From positions 114,494 to 178,493 of the forward strand of contig DATNLZ010000056.1 of NCBI GenBank assembly GCA_035602605.1: DNA of 64,000 bases. The letters are read 5' to 3'. The DNA is from DASQHY01 sp035602605. Its GTDB lineage: Bacteria > Acidobacteriota > Terriglobia > Acidiferrales > UBA7541. The translations under genes were made by a program, and so were the position numbers. The first letter of the stretch is position 1. The number at the start of each line of letters is the position of its first letter. The notes under the pieces were generated by a model. That model did not search any database. It had not been told where the DNA came from and saw nothing but the letters and a program-made list of their open reading frames with translations. Positions 18,410 to 26,937 of the stretch are shown one piece after another.

Positions 18410-19333
18410 ATGGCCCAGCAAACCACAATTGCTCGACAGGTAGAAACCTCTGGAATTGGCTTGCATACTGCCGTCCCCGGACACATTCGCTTGGTTCCCG
18501 CTCCGGCGGACACTGGCATCGTTTTCCGGCGCACCGATCTAGACAATTTTCCTATTGCCGCTGACGTGCGCAGCGTTGCGCGGGTCAGCTATGCCACCAG
18601 TCTCATGCGCCAGGGTGTTCTTATTTCCACCACTGAGCACGTACTGGCCGCGCTGTACTCTTGCAGTGTCGACAATGTATTCGTGGACCTCGACGCTATC
18701 GAAGTGCCCATCCTCGACGGCTCGTCGCAACCCTTTGTGGCCATGCTCGACCGTGCCGGCGTTCGCGGTCTCCGTCGCAAGCGGCGCTACCTAAAGGTGC
18801 TCCGTCCGTTGGAATTTTCTGACGGCGACCGCTATATCGGAATTTATCCCGCCGATAAATTTGGCGTACGCTGTCTGGTAGATTATCCGCATCCCGCGGT
18901 TGGCCGCCAGGAGGTGGAAATTCTAGTAAGCCGCGAAACATTCAGCCTTGAGCTCGCTCCAGCGCGAACCTTTGGGTTTGTGAAGGATTTCGACGGCCTA
19001 CGCGCCAACGGTTTGATTCGCGGCGGCTCGTTAGAAAACGCAATTGTCTTGAATGAAGACAGTGTGATGAATGGCCCGCTCCGCTTTGACGACGAATTTG
19101 GCCGTCACAAGGCCCTCGATTTAATCGGCGATCTCGCGCTTATCGGATTCCCGCTCTTGGGTCGCGTCCAAGCCCACAAGGCCGGTCACGCCCTGCACAC
19201 CCAGCTTGTCACACGGCTTTTGGCTGATCCTTCGCTCTGGACCATCACCACAGAAGGCCCCGACCCCGTGGCCTCGCGCGAACAAACCGAGACAACCGCG
19301 GTTCTGTTCGACGCGCAAGTTTCCGCCGATTGA
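18410..19333 (+). CDS. lpxC: UDP-3-O-acyl-N-acetylglucosamine deacetylase
   Basis: 307 residues, the usual LpxC length. It catalyses the committed step of lipid A synthesis in the cytoplasm: zinc-dependent deacetylation of UDP-3-O-acyl-GlcNAc. Signatures seen: ETSGIGLHTA near the N-terminus, zinc His in TTEHVLAAL, the second and third zinc ligands in HKALDLIGDLALIG, and the catalytic His in GHALHTQL. It is divergent from the 94-residue/S41-like/YibQ-like operon across 69 bp and upstream of glmU, so this is an envelope-precursor neighbourhood. Its presence shows that the organism makes lipid A. Confidence 0.97.
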   Translation: MAQQTTIARQVETSGIGLHTAVPGHIRLVPAPADTGIVFRRTDLDNFPIAADVRSVARVSYATSLMRQGVLISTTEHVLAALYSCSVDNVFVDLDAIEVPILDGSSQPFVAMLDRAGVRGLRRKRRYLKVLRPLEFSDGDRYIGIYPADKFGVRCLVDYPHPAVGRQEVEILVSRETFSLELAPARTFGFVKDFDGLRANGLIRGGSLENAIVLNEDSVMNGPLRFDDEFGRHKALDLIGDLALIGFPLLGRVQAHKAGHALHTQLVTRLLADPSLWTITTEGPDPVASREQTETTAVLFDAQVSAD

Positions 19334-19555
19334 GTTTCCGCCCGATTGACCTGCTAGGAACATCCTAAGTGAATAAAAACAGCTACCCATCCGCACCACA
19401 CAATCACTCCAGCTCACCCCAATACTTCGCCAACGCTGCAAAGTCTTATCCCTCGGCAAGAGTGACACCAGGACATGGTCCCTCCTATGCAACGGAACGA
19501 ATTTGAGCTGTTTCGTAGTACCGCGTCACTCGAATGTCAACAGGTGTTTTTTAGG

Positions 19556-19576
19556 CCGGCGATCAGCGATCGCCGG
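19556..19576 (+). terminator. Strong hairpin upstream of glmU, possible lpxC terminator
   Basis: A perfect 9-bp inverted repeat CCGGCGATC / GATCGCCGG closes a 3-nt loop (AGC) and is followed by GTGTTGTTGTT. The T tract is interrupted, so termination would be moderate. It lies 222 nt after lpxC and 45 nt before glmU, so it could end lpxC transcripts or sit in the glmU leader. The rest of the 19334-19620 gap shows no gene. Confidence 0.5.
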
Positions 19577-19620
19577 GTGTTGTTGTTAAATTTCTGCGGC
19601 TAGCGGACAATACAAATCGT

Positions 19621-21165
19621 ATGGCTGCGTCCGATTTTGTCGTCGTGATTCTCGCTGCTGGAAAGGGCACGCGCCTGCGCTCAAGCCGTGCCAAGGTACT
19701 GCATCTTGCGGGAGGCCGCACGCTCGTCGAGAGTGTGGTGCGCGCCTGCCGACCGCTTGGCGCGAGGAAACTTTACGTGGTCGTGGGATACCAGGCCGAT
19801 GATGTGCGCGCGGCCGTCGAGCCGCTGGGCGTCGAGACCGTCCTCCAACAGCCGCAACGTGGCACCGGGCACGCTCTCGTGGCGACGCGCCGAGCGATAG
19901 GCACAAGGGCAAAGCACGTTCTGGTTCTTCCCGGTGACGCGCCGCTGATCCACAGCGAGACGCTGCGCTCGCTTTTGGAAACGCATCGAAGCGGAAACGC
20001 GGCTGCGACCTTGCTCACTGCGGTAGTTGCAAATCCTACCGGCTACGGGCGCATCGTGCGCAAATCCGGAAATACCGTCGGTGCCGTAGTCGAAGAATCC
20101 CAGCTCAGTGAAGAACAGCGTCCCATGAACGAAATCAATTCGAGCATCTATTGTTTTACGCTCGAGAAAATCTGGCCGGTGCTCGCTCGCATTACCCCGA
20201 ATAATGTTCACCGCGAGTTGTATTTGACCGATGCCATCGCCGTGCTCGCACAGCAGGGTCACACCGTGCTTGCTCAGGTGGCCTCCGACGCCCAGGAAGT
20301 GCTCGGGTGCAATACGCGCTCGGAGCTTGCGGAAGCCGACCGCGTGTTTCGCACGCGCAAGCGTGACGCTCTGATGGACTCAGGAGTCACCATTCAGTTA
20401 CCGGAAACTGTGCTCATTGATCCCGACGTGCAAATTGGCGAGGACACTACTATCGAGCCCTGCGTGCAGCTTCTTGGGAAAACGCGCATTGGTGCGCGCT
20501 GCGTCATTCGCACTGGAAGTGTGCTGGCCAATTCGCAGCTGGCCGACGACGTGACCGTAAAACCGCACTGCGTGGTGGATTCGAGCCGCCTCGACACTGG
20601 AGTTGTCATCGGACCATTTGCGCGGCTGCGCGCGGAAACGCACATTGGTGCTGGCGCGCGCATCGGTAATTTCGTTGAGTTGAAGAACAGCATCGTCGGC
20701 CAAGGCACAAAAGCGATGCATTTGACCTATCTCGGTGATGCGCGCGTCGGCAGCAAATCCAACATCGGCGCGGGCACGATTACCTGCAATTACGATGGGA
20801 TGCACAAAAATCCGACAACCATTGGCGATCGCGTTTTTATCGGCAGCAACGTCGCGCTAGTTGCGCCCGTAAGAATCGGACATGGCGCGTATGTCGCAGC
20901 AGGATCGGTCATTACGGAAAATGTGCCAGCCGACGCTCTAGGCATCGCGCGCAGCCGCCAAGCGACCAAACGTAACTGGGCCGCTAAGCGCCGCCGCGCG
21001 TTTGCTGCGGAATCGAAACCCCTGAAACCCCGCACGCGCTCAAGATCGCGTACCCGACCCAAACGAAAACCCCGCAATAAATCATCACCGCCCTCCAGAC
21101 GTCAGTCGCGCAGCAGCCGCATGGCCCGCTCGAAGGGCCGACCTCGCAAATCGCCTAAGCACTAA
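19621..21165 (+). CDS. glmU: Bifunctional GlcNAc-1-P uridyltransferase / GlcN-1-P acetyltransferase with long basic tail
   Basis: 514 residues. The N-terminal uridyltransferase domain (about 1-230) starts with VVILAAGKGTRLRSSRAKVLH and has LQQPQRGTGHAL and LPGDAPL. The C-terminal left-handed beta-helix acetyltransferase (about 250-450) has hexapeptide repeats and NYDGMHKNPTTIGDRVFIGSN, the acetyl-CoA/trimer region. It makes UDP-GlcNAc for peptidoglycan and lipid A. The last about 55 residues are almost entirely Lys/Arg/Ser/Pro (for example KPRTRSRSRTRPKRKPRNK), well beyond the normal end (E. coli GlmU is 456 residues). Such a tail may bind nucleic acid or acidic envelope polymers; this is inference. 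No clear ribosome site was seen. Confidence 0.95.
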   Translation: MAASDFVVVILAAGKGTRLRSSRAKVLHLAGGRTLVESVVRACRPLGARKLYVVVGYQADDVRAAVEPLGVETVLQQPQRGTGHALVATRRAIGTRAKHVLVLPGDAPLIHSETLRSLLETHRSGNAAATLLTAVVANPTGYGRIVRKSGNTVGAVVEESQLSEEQRPMNEINSSIYCFTLEKIWPVLARITPNNVHRELYLTDAIAVLAQQGHTVLAQVASDAQEVLGCNTRSELAEADRVFRTRKRDALMDSGVTIQLPETVLIDPDVQIGEDTTIEPCVQLLGKTRIGARCVIRTGSVLANSQLADDVTVKPHCVVDSSRLDTGVVIGPFARLRAETHIGAGARIGNFVELKNSIVGQGTKAMHLTYLGDARVGSKSNIGAGTITCNYDGMHKNPTTIGDRVFIGSNVALVAPVRIGHGAYVAAGSVITENVPADALGIARSRQATKRNWAAKRRRAFAAESKPLKPRTRSRSRTRPKRKPRNKSSPPSRRQSRSSRMARSKGRPRKSPKH

Positions 21166-21219
21166 TCCCAGCGCCGGGCGCGAGTAACTCCAAGCTTTAC
21201 TACCTTTTAGCGGTTATTA

Positions 21220-21387
21220 TCGCAAAGCGGCTCTTCCGCATCCAATGGAGTGTATGCTGAGCCGGTTCCCGGAGGGGAGCATTCATCCTATCGGGAGGGC
21301 TCCTCTGGATCTTGTACCGGGTAGGCCTGGGGGGCTTTGCGAATCTGGCGTACTGCCCCGCGCTCGGCCTAGCGTTTTAATGGTTTT
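21220..21387 (+). ncRNA. Candidate structured RNA upstream of a small basic-protein gene
   Basis: No gene occupies 21166-21458, but nested complementarity is strong. An outer stem T-CGCAAAGC (21220-21228) pairs with GCTTTGCG-A (21334-21342), 9 bp. Inside it, GCC (21261-21263) pairs with GGC (21324-21326), CCCGG (21268-21272) with CCGGG (21317-21321), and AGGGGAGC (21273-21280) with GCTCCTCT (21299-21306, one G-U). A 5' side hairpin GCAT/ATGC lies in the internal loop. After the closing stem, CGCT/AGCG is followed by TTTTAATGGTTTTT, a weak terminator. It could be a small RNA of about 125-165 nt or a leader of the gene at 21459. I could not match it to tmRNA, RNase P or SRP RNA cores; a 6S-like RNA is possible but not shown. 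Confidence 0.45.
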
Positions 21388-21396
21388 TCGGTTACC

Positions 21397-21415
21397 GGGC
21401 GCTTAAGAAGCGTCC
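21397..21415 (+). other. Hairpin in the leader of the small basic-protein gene
   Basis: GGGCGCTT / AAGCGTCC form an 8-bp stem (one G-T) with loop AAG. No T run follows, so it is not an intrinsic terminator. It lies 43 nt before the GTG start at 21459 and may be part of the same leader or an independent element. Confidence 0.35.
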
Positions 21416-21458
21416 AGTGATAGGTTGTTAAGCCGTAATGGGCGGAAAGGATTAAGTC

Positions 21459-21782
21459 GTGCAGGTACTCTCCCGAGGACAATGTCTGAGACATGATCAG
21501 TATGGACTGGGGGTGGTCATCGAATCTGACCCCGAACGAACATCGATTGACTTTGACGATCATGGGACCAAACTATTTGTAACCACTATGATGAAAGCGG
21601 AACTGCTTGGGGAAGCACCTCCGCAAAAGGCCAAGGCTCGCCGCCGCCGGGCACCGAAGGCCAGGGTCGCACCCGTCGCATCAGCTCAAACCCAGCAGCG
21701 GCGCACTGAAATCGTAGCTTTGTCGGCCCTACGTTCGCGGCGCTCCCGAGCAGGCCAGAGGCGAAGCAGTCGTAGCGCGTAG
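21459..21782 (+). CDS. Small protein: Tudor-like N-terminus with basic C-terminal tail
   Basis: 107 residues from a GTG start with AAAGGA 7 nt upstream; the ATG at 21438 hits a stop after five codons. Residues 1-45 (LRHDQYGLGVVIESDPERTSIDFDDHG) resemble the small beta-barrel (Tudor-like) module at the C-terminus of UvrD/PcrA helicases, which carries a similar (V/L)RHxxxGxGxV pattern. Residues 55-107 are Lys/Arg-rich with Ala and Ser (KAKARRRRAPKARV, then SRRSRAGQRRSSRSA). The combination suggests an RNA-, DNA- or RNA-polymerase-associated factor, but no function is known. It ends 1 nt before the stop of convergent modC. A structured RNA candidate lies directly upstream. Confidence 0.75.
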   Translation: MQVLSRGQCLRHDQYGLGVVIESDPERTSIDFDDHGTKLFVTTMMKAELLGEAPPQKAKARRRRAPKARVAPVASAQTQQRRTEIVALSALRSRRSRAGQRRSSRSA

Positions 21783-21783
21783 C

Positions 21784-22869
21784 TTAATCAGAGAGAAGGA
21801 AGAGTTGAGCCGGGTCGAGCTGAACGTTCGCAGGGAAGGATTGCCCTTTAAGGGCTGACCCAACGTCTTTTGTTGCTTCGGCTTGCAGATGATAATCGGC
21901 CGGATTTGCGGGCGGCGCGTTCAGCTTCAGATACAGGGTAGTGCGAAAAGGTGATTCGCTTACCGCTGCAAGCCAACACGGGAATCTATTGCTCTCCGGT
22001 GCGGTGCTCAACCCTGCCGGTGCGTCTGCAAAACGGATGTAGTGGGCCCGGATGCCGACGTGGCGCACCGGCTCTGGAATGTCTTGTTCGACCTGCAGCT
22101 TGACTCCCCAATCGCTCGCCTCGATGCAGTGTTGACCGACTGCGCGCGCGCGTGAAAAGTTTTTACAGCCGGTGACTTGCGCTGCCGCCATGTTCGGAGG
22201 TCGCTGAAAGACTTCCTCTTTGCGTCCGAACGCGGCCATCGTTCCGCCGGAAAGAACCAGCAAGTTGTTGCAAATCCGATACACCTCTTCGAGATTGTGG
22301 CTCACAAACAAAATCACTCCGGTAAAGCTTGCGAGCGTCTCGCGAAACTCCCTCTCCACCTGGCTGCGAAGATGCGTGTCGAGCGCCGAAAATGGCTCAT
22401 CGAGTAGTAAAACCTGGGGACTGGTCGCGAGAGCGCGGGCCAGCGCCACGCGCTGCTGCTGACCGCCGGAAAGCTCCCGCAAATATCGCGACTGCAAACC
22501 CTCGATGTGCGCCCGCTTCAGTTGAACATCGATGATTTCACGCTGCTCGGTCTTCGGCAAATGTGCGATACCAAACGCAATATTTTCCGCTACGGTGAGA
22601 TGCGGAAATAAAGCGTAGTTCTGAAAGACGAGGCCAACGCGCCGCGCTCGGCTCGGCAAATTCACCCCGGCGCTGGAGTCAAAAAGCACGCGGCCATTGA
22701 GTATAATCTTGCCACGGGTAGGACTTTCCAGGCCGGCAATCGAGCGAAGTGTTAGGGTCTTGCCTGAGCCCGAAGCGCCCAGTATTCCCAGCGGCTCAGC
22801 GCCTGCCTCGAACGCCAATTCCAGCGTGAACTCTGGCAAACGCTTTTCGATCTCCACACGCAGCTCCAT
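21784..22869 (-). CDS. modC: Molybdate ABC transporter ATP-binding protein
   Basis: 361 residues. The ABC ATPase domain (1-about 235) has Walker A GASGSGKT, the LSGGQQQRVALARAL signature and Walker B VLLLDEPFSALD, followed by the switch His in FVSHNLEE. The C-terminal about 110 residues form the TOBE/MOP-like regulatory domain (VRHVGIRAHYIRF onward), which in ModC binds oxyanions. It powers molybdate import with ModB and ModA. It starts 1 nt after modB ends, so the two are translationally linked. Third gene of modABC. Confidence 0.94.
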   Translation of the reverse strand: MELRVEIEKRLPEFTLELAFEAGAEPLGILGASGSGKTLTLRSIAGLESPTRGKIILNGRVLFDSSAGVNLPSRARRVGLVFQNYALFPHLTVAENIAFGIAHLPKTEQREIIDVQLKRAHIEGLQSRYLRELSGGQQQRVALARALATSPQVLLLDEPFSALDTHLRSQVEREFRETLASFTGVILFVSHNLEEVYRICNNLLVLSGGTMAAFGRKEEVFQRPPNMAAAQVTGCKNFSRARAVGQHCIEASDWGVKLQVEQDIPEPVRHVGIRAHYIRFADAPAGLSTAPESNRFPCWLAAVSESPFRTTLYLKLNAPPANPADYHLQAEATKDVGSALKGQSFPANVQLDPAQLFLLSD

Positions 22870-22870
22870 C

Positions 22871-23587
22871 CTAGAACTTTCCGCCCGGGGCCGCGCCGCG
22901 TCCTTGGCTCAGGGCCATAATTTGGCGCTGGCGCCGCGTCCAAACCGCCAGGGCGGCGAGCACCGCAAACGAAATTACCATCACAATCGCTACCCATAGA
23001 GCGGCCTGCCGCGTCTGGCCACTCTCGATCGCGAAGAATATTGCTACCGGTAAAGTCTCCGTTTTTCCGGGAATGTTTCCAGCCAGCATGAGTGTGGCTC
23101 CGAATTCACCGAGCGCGCGCGCGAATGAAAGAATCACTCCGGCAACAATCCCGGGCCAGGCTAGTGGCACTGCCACGCGCCAAAAAACACGCCATTCCGA
23201 GGCGCCGAGTGTTCGCGCCGCCTGCAATAGCTGCGGATCAAGCTGTTCGAGAGCACCGCGCGCGGTCACGTACATTAAAGGGAAGGCGACGACGCTTGCG
23301 GCAATCACCGTGGCGGGCCACGAAAACACCACCACAACACCCAGCTTCATCAGCAGTTGTCCTAGCGGGCCGTGTTTGCCAAGAAGAAGCAGTAAGAAGA
23401 AACCGACCACCGTTGGGGGAAGCACGAGCGGAAGCAGCAGGAGGGCATCGAGCAACTCCCAGGTTCGCGCGTGACCGCGCAGTCTCCACCGGGCCGCCGC
23501 CACCCCCAGCACCAGCGTAATGACGGTGGCGGTGACTGCGGTGCGCAGCGAAGTCCAAACCGGCGCTAGGTCGGCTGGCATTTGCAT
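22871..23587 (-). CDS. modB: Molybdate ABC transporter permease
   Basis: 238 residues, about five transmembrane helices, typical ModB length. The EAA loop region reads ARTLGASEWRVFWRVAVPLAWPGIVAG, which docks onto ModC. The N-terminal APVWTSLRTAVTATVITLVLG matches the start of ModB-type permeases. Predicted start is the ATG at 23587, 35 nt after modA. The protein forms the inner-membrane channel for molybdate taken from ModA. Confidence 0.94.
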   Translation of the reverse strand: MQMPADLAPVWTSLRTAVTATVITLVLGVAAARWRLRGHARTWELLDALLLLPLVLPPTVVGFFLLLLLGKHGPLGQLLMKLGVVVVFSWPATVIAASVVAFPLMYVTARGALEQLDPQLLQAARTLGASEWRVFWRVAVPLAWPGIVAGVILSFARALGEFGATLMLAGNIPGKTETLPVAIFFAIESGQTRQAALWVAIVMVISFAVLAALAVWTRRQRQIMALSQGRGAAPGGKF

Positions 23588-23622
23588 GTTGGTCAGCGCA
23601 CGTCCGTGATGGTCACCACGCG

Positions 23623-24453
23623 TTAGTGGACGACAACAAGAAAGCCACGTTTCTCAAAAATTTCACCGGCGGGTTGGCCTCCGAGATAAGCGAGAAATTC
23701 CCGCGCCGCATCGGAATGCTGGCTCGAGCGAAGGACGGCCGCTGGATAGCGGATTGCTGCGTGCGAACTCGCGGGAGCCTCCGCAACTATCTTGACGCCA
23801 TGATTCTGTAAGGCATCCGAGCGGTAAACAATTCCAGCGTCTACGTTTCCGGTTTCTACGTAGGTTAAAACCTGGCGCACATCTTTCGCCAGCACCGACT
23901 TACCGTTCACAATATCGAGGAGTTTCAAATAGCGCAGAACTTCCTGCGCATACTGCCCCGCAGGAACGCTGCCAGGCTCACCGAGCGCAACGCGGACTAC
24001 GCTCGTGCGCGCCAAGTCCGCAAACCCCGTAATTCCAGAGGAATCGTGAGGCACAATAAGCACAAGTTGATTGTGAACGACGTCTCGGCGAGTGGCGGCG
24101 AGTAGCAATCCCTTGGCGTCAAGCGCGTCCATCTGCTTCGGTGCGGCGGAGATGAATATGTCAACAGGAGCGCCGTTTTCGATTTGCTGCTGGAGCATTC
24201 CCGAAGCGCCAAAATTAAAGGTGATCGTGACGGCCGGGTGTTGTTTAACGAACGCGATTCGCATTTCTTCGAGGGCATCTTTGAGACTGATTGCTGCGGA
24301 TACCGTCAGCGAGACCGGTTCACGAGAACGAGCTAAGGTTTTCCCGAGCCCGTGCGCTGATCCAAGGCTGTTGTCCAGCCTAAAAGAAAACAGCGGCGCC
24401 AGAAGCAACAGCGGTGCTGCAAGGAACACGAAGCGAATCAGCCGGGGAATCAT
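23623..24453 (-). CDS. modA: Molybdate-binding periplasmic protein
   Basis: 276 residues with a signal peptide in the first about 25 (RLIRFVFLAAPLLLLAPL). The mature part begins SLTVSAAISLKDALEEM and has FNFGASGMLQQQIENGAPVDIFISA, the ligand-binding signature of ModA/WtpA-type substrate-binding proteins. It binds molybdate or tungstate in the periplasm and delivers it to ModB. Ribosome site AGGAG lies 6 nt before the ATG. First gene of modABC. No Mo-box repressor (ModE) is adjacent and no moco riboswitch was recognised in the 122-bp upstream gap. Confidence 0.94.
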   Translation of the reverse strand: MIPRLIRFVFLAAPLLLLAPLFSFRLDNSLGSAHGLGKTLARSREPVSLTVSAAISLKDALEEMRIAFVKQHPAVTITFNFGASGMLQQQIENGAPVDIFISAAPKQMDALDAKGLLLAATRRDVVHNQLVLIVPHDSSGITGFADLARTSVVRVALGEPGSVPAGQYAQEVLRYLKLLDIVNGKSVLAKDVRQVLTYVETGNVDAGIVYRSDALQNHGVKIVAEAPASSHAAIRYPAAVLRSSQHSDAAREFLAYLGGQPAGEIFEKRGFLVVVH

Positions 24454-24575
24454 CTTCGTCTCCTGCGGCCGTAACTCACTCTATCTAGTTTAGCACGATT
24501 AAAATCGTTAACCTGCAGCAGATTTAGCCTTTCTGGTGGGCAGCAACGATCTTATTCACAGAAGCGTCCGAAAGG

Positions 24576-25502
24576 TTAGATGCGCGCAGCCTCTTCTTGC
24601 TCGAAGGCGTGATACGAGGAGCGAACTAGCGGGCCTGATTCGACGTGTTTGAACCCCATAGCTTCGCCGAGAACTTTGTATTCGGCGAATTCATCGGGAT
24701 GAACAAAACGGACAACGGGGAGATGCTCGCGGGTTGGTTGCAGATATTGTCCGAGGGTGAGGATACTCGTCCCTTGCGCGGCGAGGTCTTGCATGGCAGC
24801 GAGCACTTCCTGTCTTTGTTCACCGAGACCGAGCATAAGCCCGGTTTTGGTGGGCATTTGCGGCGCAAGCTCTCTGGCGCGCCGGAGCAACTCGAGCGAA
24901 CGCTCGTATAGGGCGCCCTTGCGAACCTGGCGATACAGGCGCGGCACCGTTTCGGTGTTGTGATTAAGAACGTCCGGCCGAGCGGCGATAAGCGTCTCCA
25001 GGGCCGACCATTCACCGCGAAAATCTGGAATCAGAACCTCGATCTTGCAAGCCGGCAGCCGGCGGCGAATTTCTGCAATGGTGCGTGCAAAAATTGCCGC
25101 GCCTCCATCAGGCTGGTCGTCACGGTTCACCGAAGTGACCACAGCATAGCGCAAACCCATTTTTACCGCCGCTTCGGCGACTCGCAGCGGCTCATCTTCG
25201 TCGGGTGGACCCGCAGGCTTGCCCGAGGGAACAGCGCAGAATCCGCAAGCACGCGTGCAAATGTTGCCCAAGATCATGAAGGTCGCGGTGCGATGCTCCC
25301 AGCATTCGCCCATGTTGGGGCAGCGCGCGCTCTCGCAGACAGTGTGCAAATTCAGCGTGCGCATCAGTCGTTTCAGTTCTTGGTAGTTCGGGCCACCAAA
25401 GAATTTTACTTTGAGCCAGTCGGGGCGAGGATGGAGTTCACGTGATGCTGCTAAGGGCGCAACAGGCACCGAATTCGCAATGATGTGGAAGGGCGAAGCC
25501 AT
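24576..25502 (-). CDS. lipA: Lipoyl synthase
   Basis: 308-residue radical SAM enzyme that inserts two sulfurs into octanoyl groups on lipoyl-dependent complexes. The auxiliary cluster motif CESARCPNMGECW and the radical SAM motif CTRACGFC are both intact. The C-terminal RSSYHA carries the conserved Ser that ligates the auxiliary cluster. The N-terminal extension (about 25 residues, ending RPDWLKVK) is ordinary. No lipB is next to it. Start chosen as the ATG at 25502; it lacks a clear Shine-Dalgarno. Confidence 0.96.
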   Translation of the reverse strand: MASPFHIIANSVPVAPLAASRELHPRPDWLKVKFFGGPNYQELKRLMRTLNLHTVCESARCPNMGECWEHRTATFMILGNICTRACGFCAVPSGKPAGPPDEDEPLRVAEAAVKMGLRYAVVTSVNRDDQPDGGAAIFARTIAEIRRRLPACKIEVLIPDFRGEWSALETLIAARPDVLNHNTETVPRLYRQVRKGALYERSLELLRRARELAPQMPTKTGLMLGLGEQRQEVLAAMQDLAAQGTSILTLGQYLQPTREHLPVVRFVHPDEFAEYKVLGEAMGFKHVESGPLVRSSYHAFEQEEAARI

Positions 25503-25536
25503 TAGATTTCAATTGTATCGTTCCGAGACCAAGGAC

Positions 25537-26388
25537 TCAATGTCGATTCGACCCCGCTTCGGTGAGCTGGCGTCGCGTGGCCTCGAGCGTAAACGTCAGC
25601 GATTCGCGGGGAATGCTATTCACGAAAGGGCCGACGAGCCAGCCCAATCCAGCCGGGATATCGCGGGTAAGCGAAGCGGACTCGCACTGAACGTAGGTGC
25701 CGCCATCGCGCTCGATGATTCGCCACCAGGTTTCCATGCGCCAGAGGTAGCCGCCATCATCACCCGGAGCTTTTTCGCGTTCGTCGCGTTTGTCGGGGGC
25801 TTGGACCTCGGCGATTCGGGTAGCCGAGCTGCGACTCGTGGCGCGTGCCAAATCCAGTCGCGTGTAATGTATCTGGTGTTCGGTGTTGAGTATCACGGTG
25901 ACCACTTTTTTCCGCCGGAAGCGCAAAAACACCCGGAAGTCGTCGCCATTGCGAGCCAGAAGCTTCGATCGCTGAACATCCGGGGTGTAATATTTCGCGT
26001 GATGATCGTAGTCCTGAAGTACCCGCAAAATGTCTTCAAGTCTCGCGCCGGGAACGAAAATCACCCCGACCCAATGGTGAATCAGGCCGTGCGGGCACAA
26101 AATTGCGTGGCCGTCGTCTCTTGTTTCGAGGCGCTTGATTTTAACGCTGCCGCTGGCTAATTCAGCGATGGCCCTTGCACGCTCGACGTCTGGAAGAGCA
26201 TCCACCCACAGAAACGCTGGCGAATGCAGAAGCTCCGGCGAGTGCTGGGCGTCGGTGAGTTGCACGTATTGTTGAAAGGCTTGAATGGTGGCTGGCTTGA
26301 GTCTGGCTAGGGCCGCGTCTGTTTGCGGGGTTAGGGCAAAGCCAAGGCTGGTGGTTGCCAACACGCCCAGCACGAGCCAGCCGATCAT
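25537..26388 (-). CDS. Exported START/SRPBCC-like protein of unknown function
   Basis: 283 residues from the ATG at 26388, chosen because AAGG lies just upstream and the product begins with a signal peptide (MIGWLVLGVLATTSLGFA). The open frame continues upstream to 26649, but that stretch is not protein-like. Residues about 85-270 read like a START/SRPBCC lipid-binding fold: VGVIFVPGARLEDILRVLQDY, RFLRFRRKKVVTVI-like strand segments, and a C-terminal helix GWLVGPFVNSIPRESLTFTLEATRRQL typical of such domains. Ligand is unknown. It lies 34 nt upstream of lipA on the same strand and may share its transcript. Confidence 0.8.
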   Translation of the reverse strand: MIGWLVLGVLATTSLGFALTPQTDAALARLKPATIQAFQQYVQLTDAQHSPELLHSPAFLWVDALPDVERARAIAELASGSVKIKRLETRDDGHAILCPHGLIHHWVGVIFVPGARLEDILRVLQDYDHHAKYYTPDVQRSKLLARNGDDFRVFLRFRRKKVVTVILNTEHQIHYTRLDLARATSRSSATRIAEVQAPDKRDEREKAPGDDGGYLWRMETWWRIIERDGGTYVQCESASLTRDIPAGLGWLVGPFVNSIPRESLTFTLEATRRQLTEAGSNRH

Positions 26389-26937
26389 TTGCCTTGGTGT
26401 GCTGGGGAAATTAGGTGACAGGCGACACCTGTTTCTTACAGTTCTTCGCGCTATCTCGGGGGTTATGCCGCTGATTTTGAGTAATCTATCAATATCCATG
26501 GGCCGGTCTCTGCTAGTTAGGATGCAGCCGGAGGGCCATGGGCCTGTTTCGTGTTTAACCTGTTGAGGGTTAGCAGGCAAACGCCAAGAGCTGAAAGAAC
26601 CTAGGAGCAAGACCATTTGTGGAGTTGGCGGGTTGGGTAGCTCGCACACGACCCCTTGCGGAGCCGCTGTCCCCGCGCGGCCCCCAACCCGTTACATCGA
26701 GATTAGTCGGCGGCATTGTGAGCGGCAATGGGCCAGTCATGCCAATCGAAAGGGTACAACAGTATTAGTACTAGGCACCTTTGAAGGCTCTGGTTTTGAA
26801 CCAGTGGGAGGACAGCGAAAGTTTGGCAGTCTTAATTGAGATGCGAGTTCCAGTTCAGACTTTTCAAGTACGTTTGCGGCTAGAAGAGCCCGCCTCGAGC
26901 TGGCCAAGGCACAGGTCTCAGCGGAATGGGGTCAGAG
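26389..26937. other. 549-bp gap with possible REP/RAYT-type footprints
   Basis: No convincing gene. At the left, AGGTG-ACAGGCGA-CACCT (26413-26430) is a short inverted repeat. At the right, GGAATGGGGTCAGAGT (26923-26938) runs into the stop of the next gene. Sequences of the types GGACAGGCGACACCT and GGGGTCAGAGT often flank REP-associated tyrosine transposases in soil bacteria (from memory, not searched). No transposase frame remains between them, so this may be a decayed element. Confidence 0.3.
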
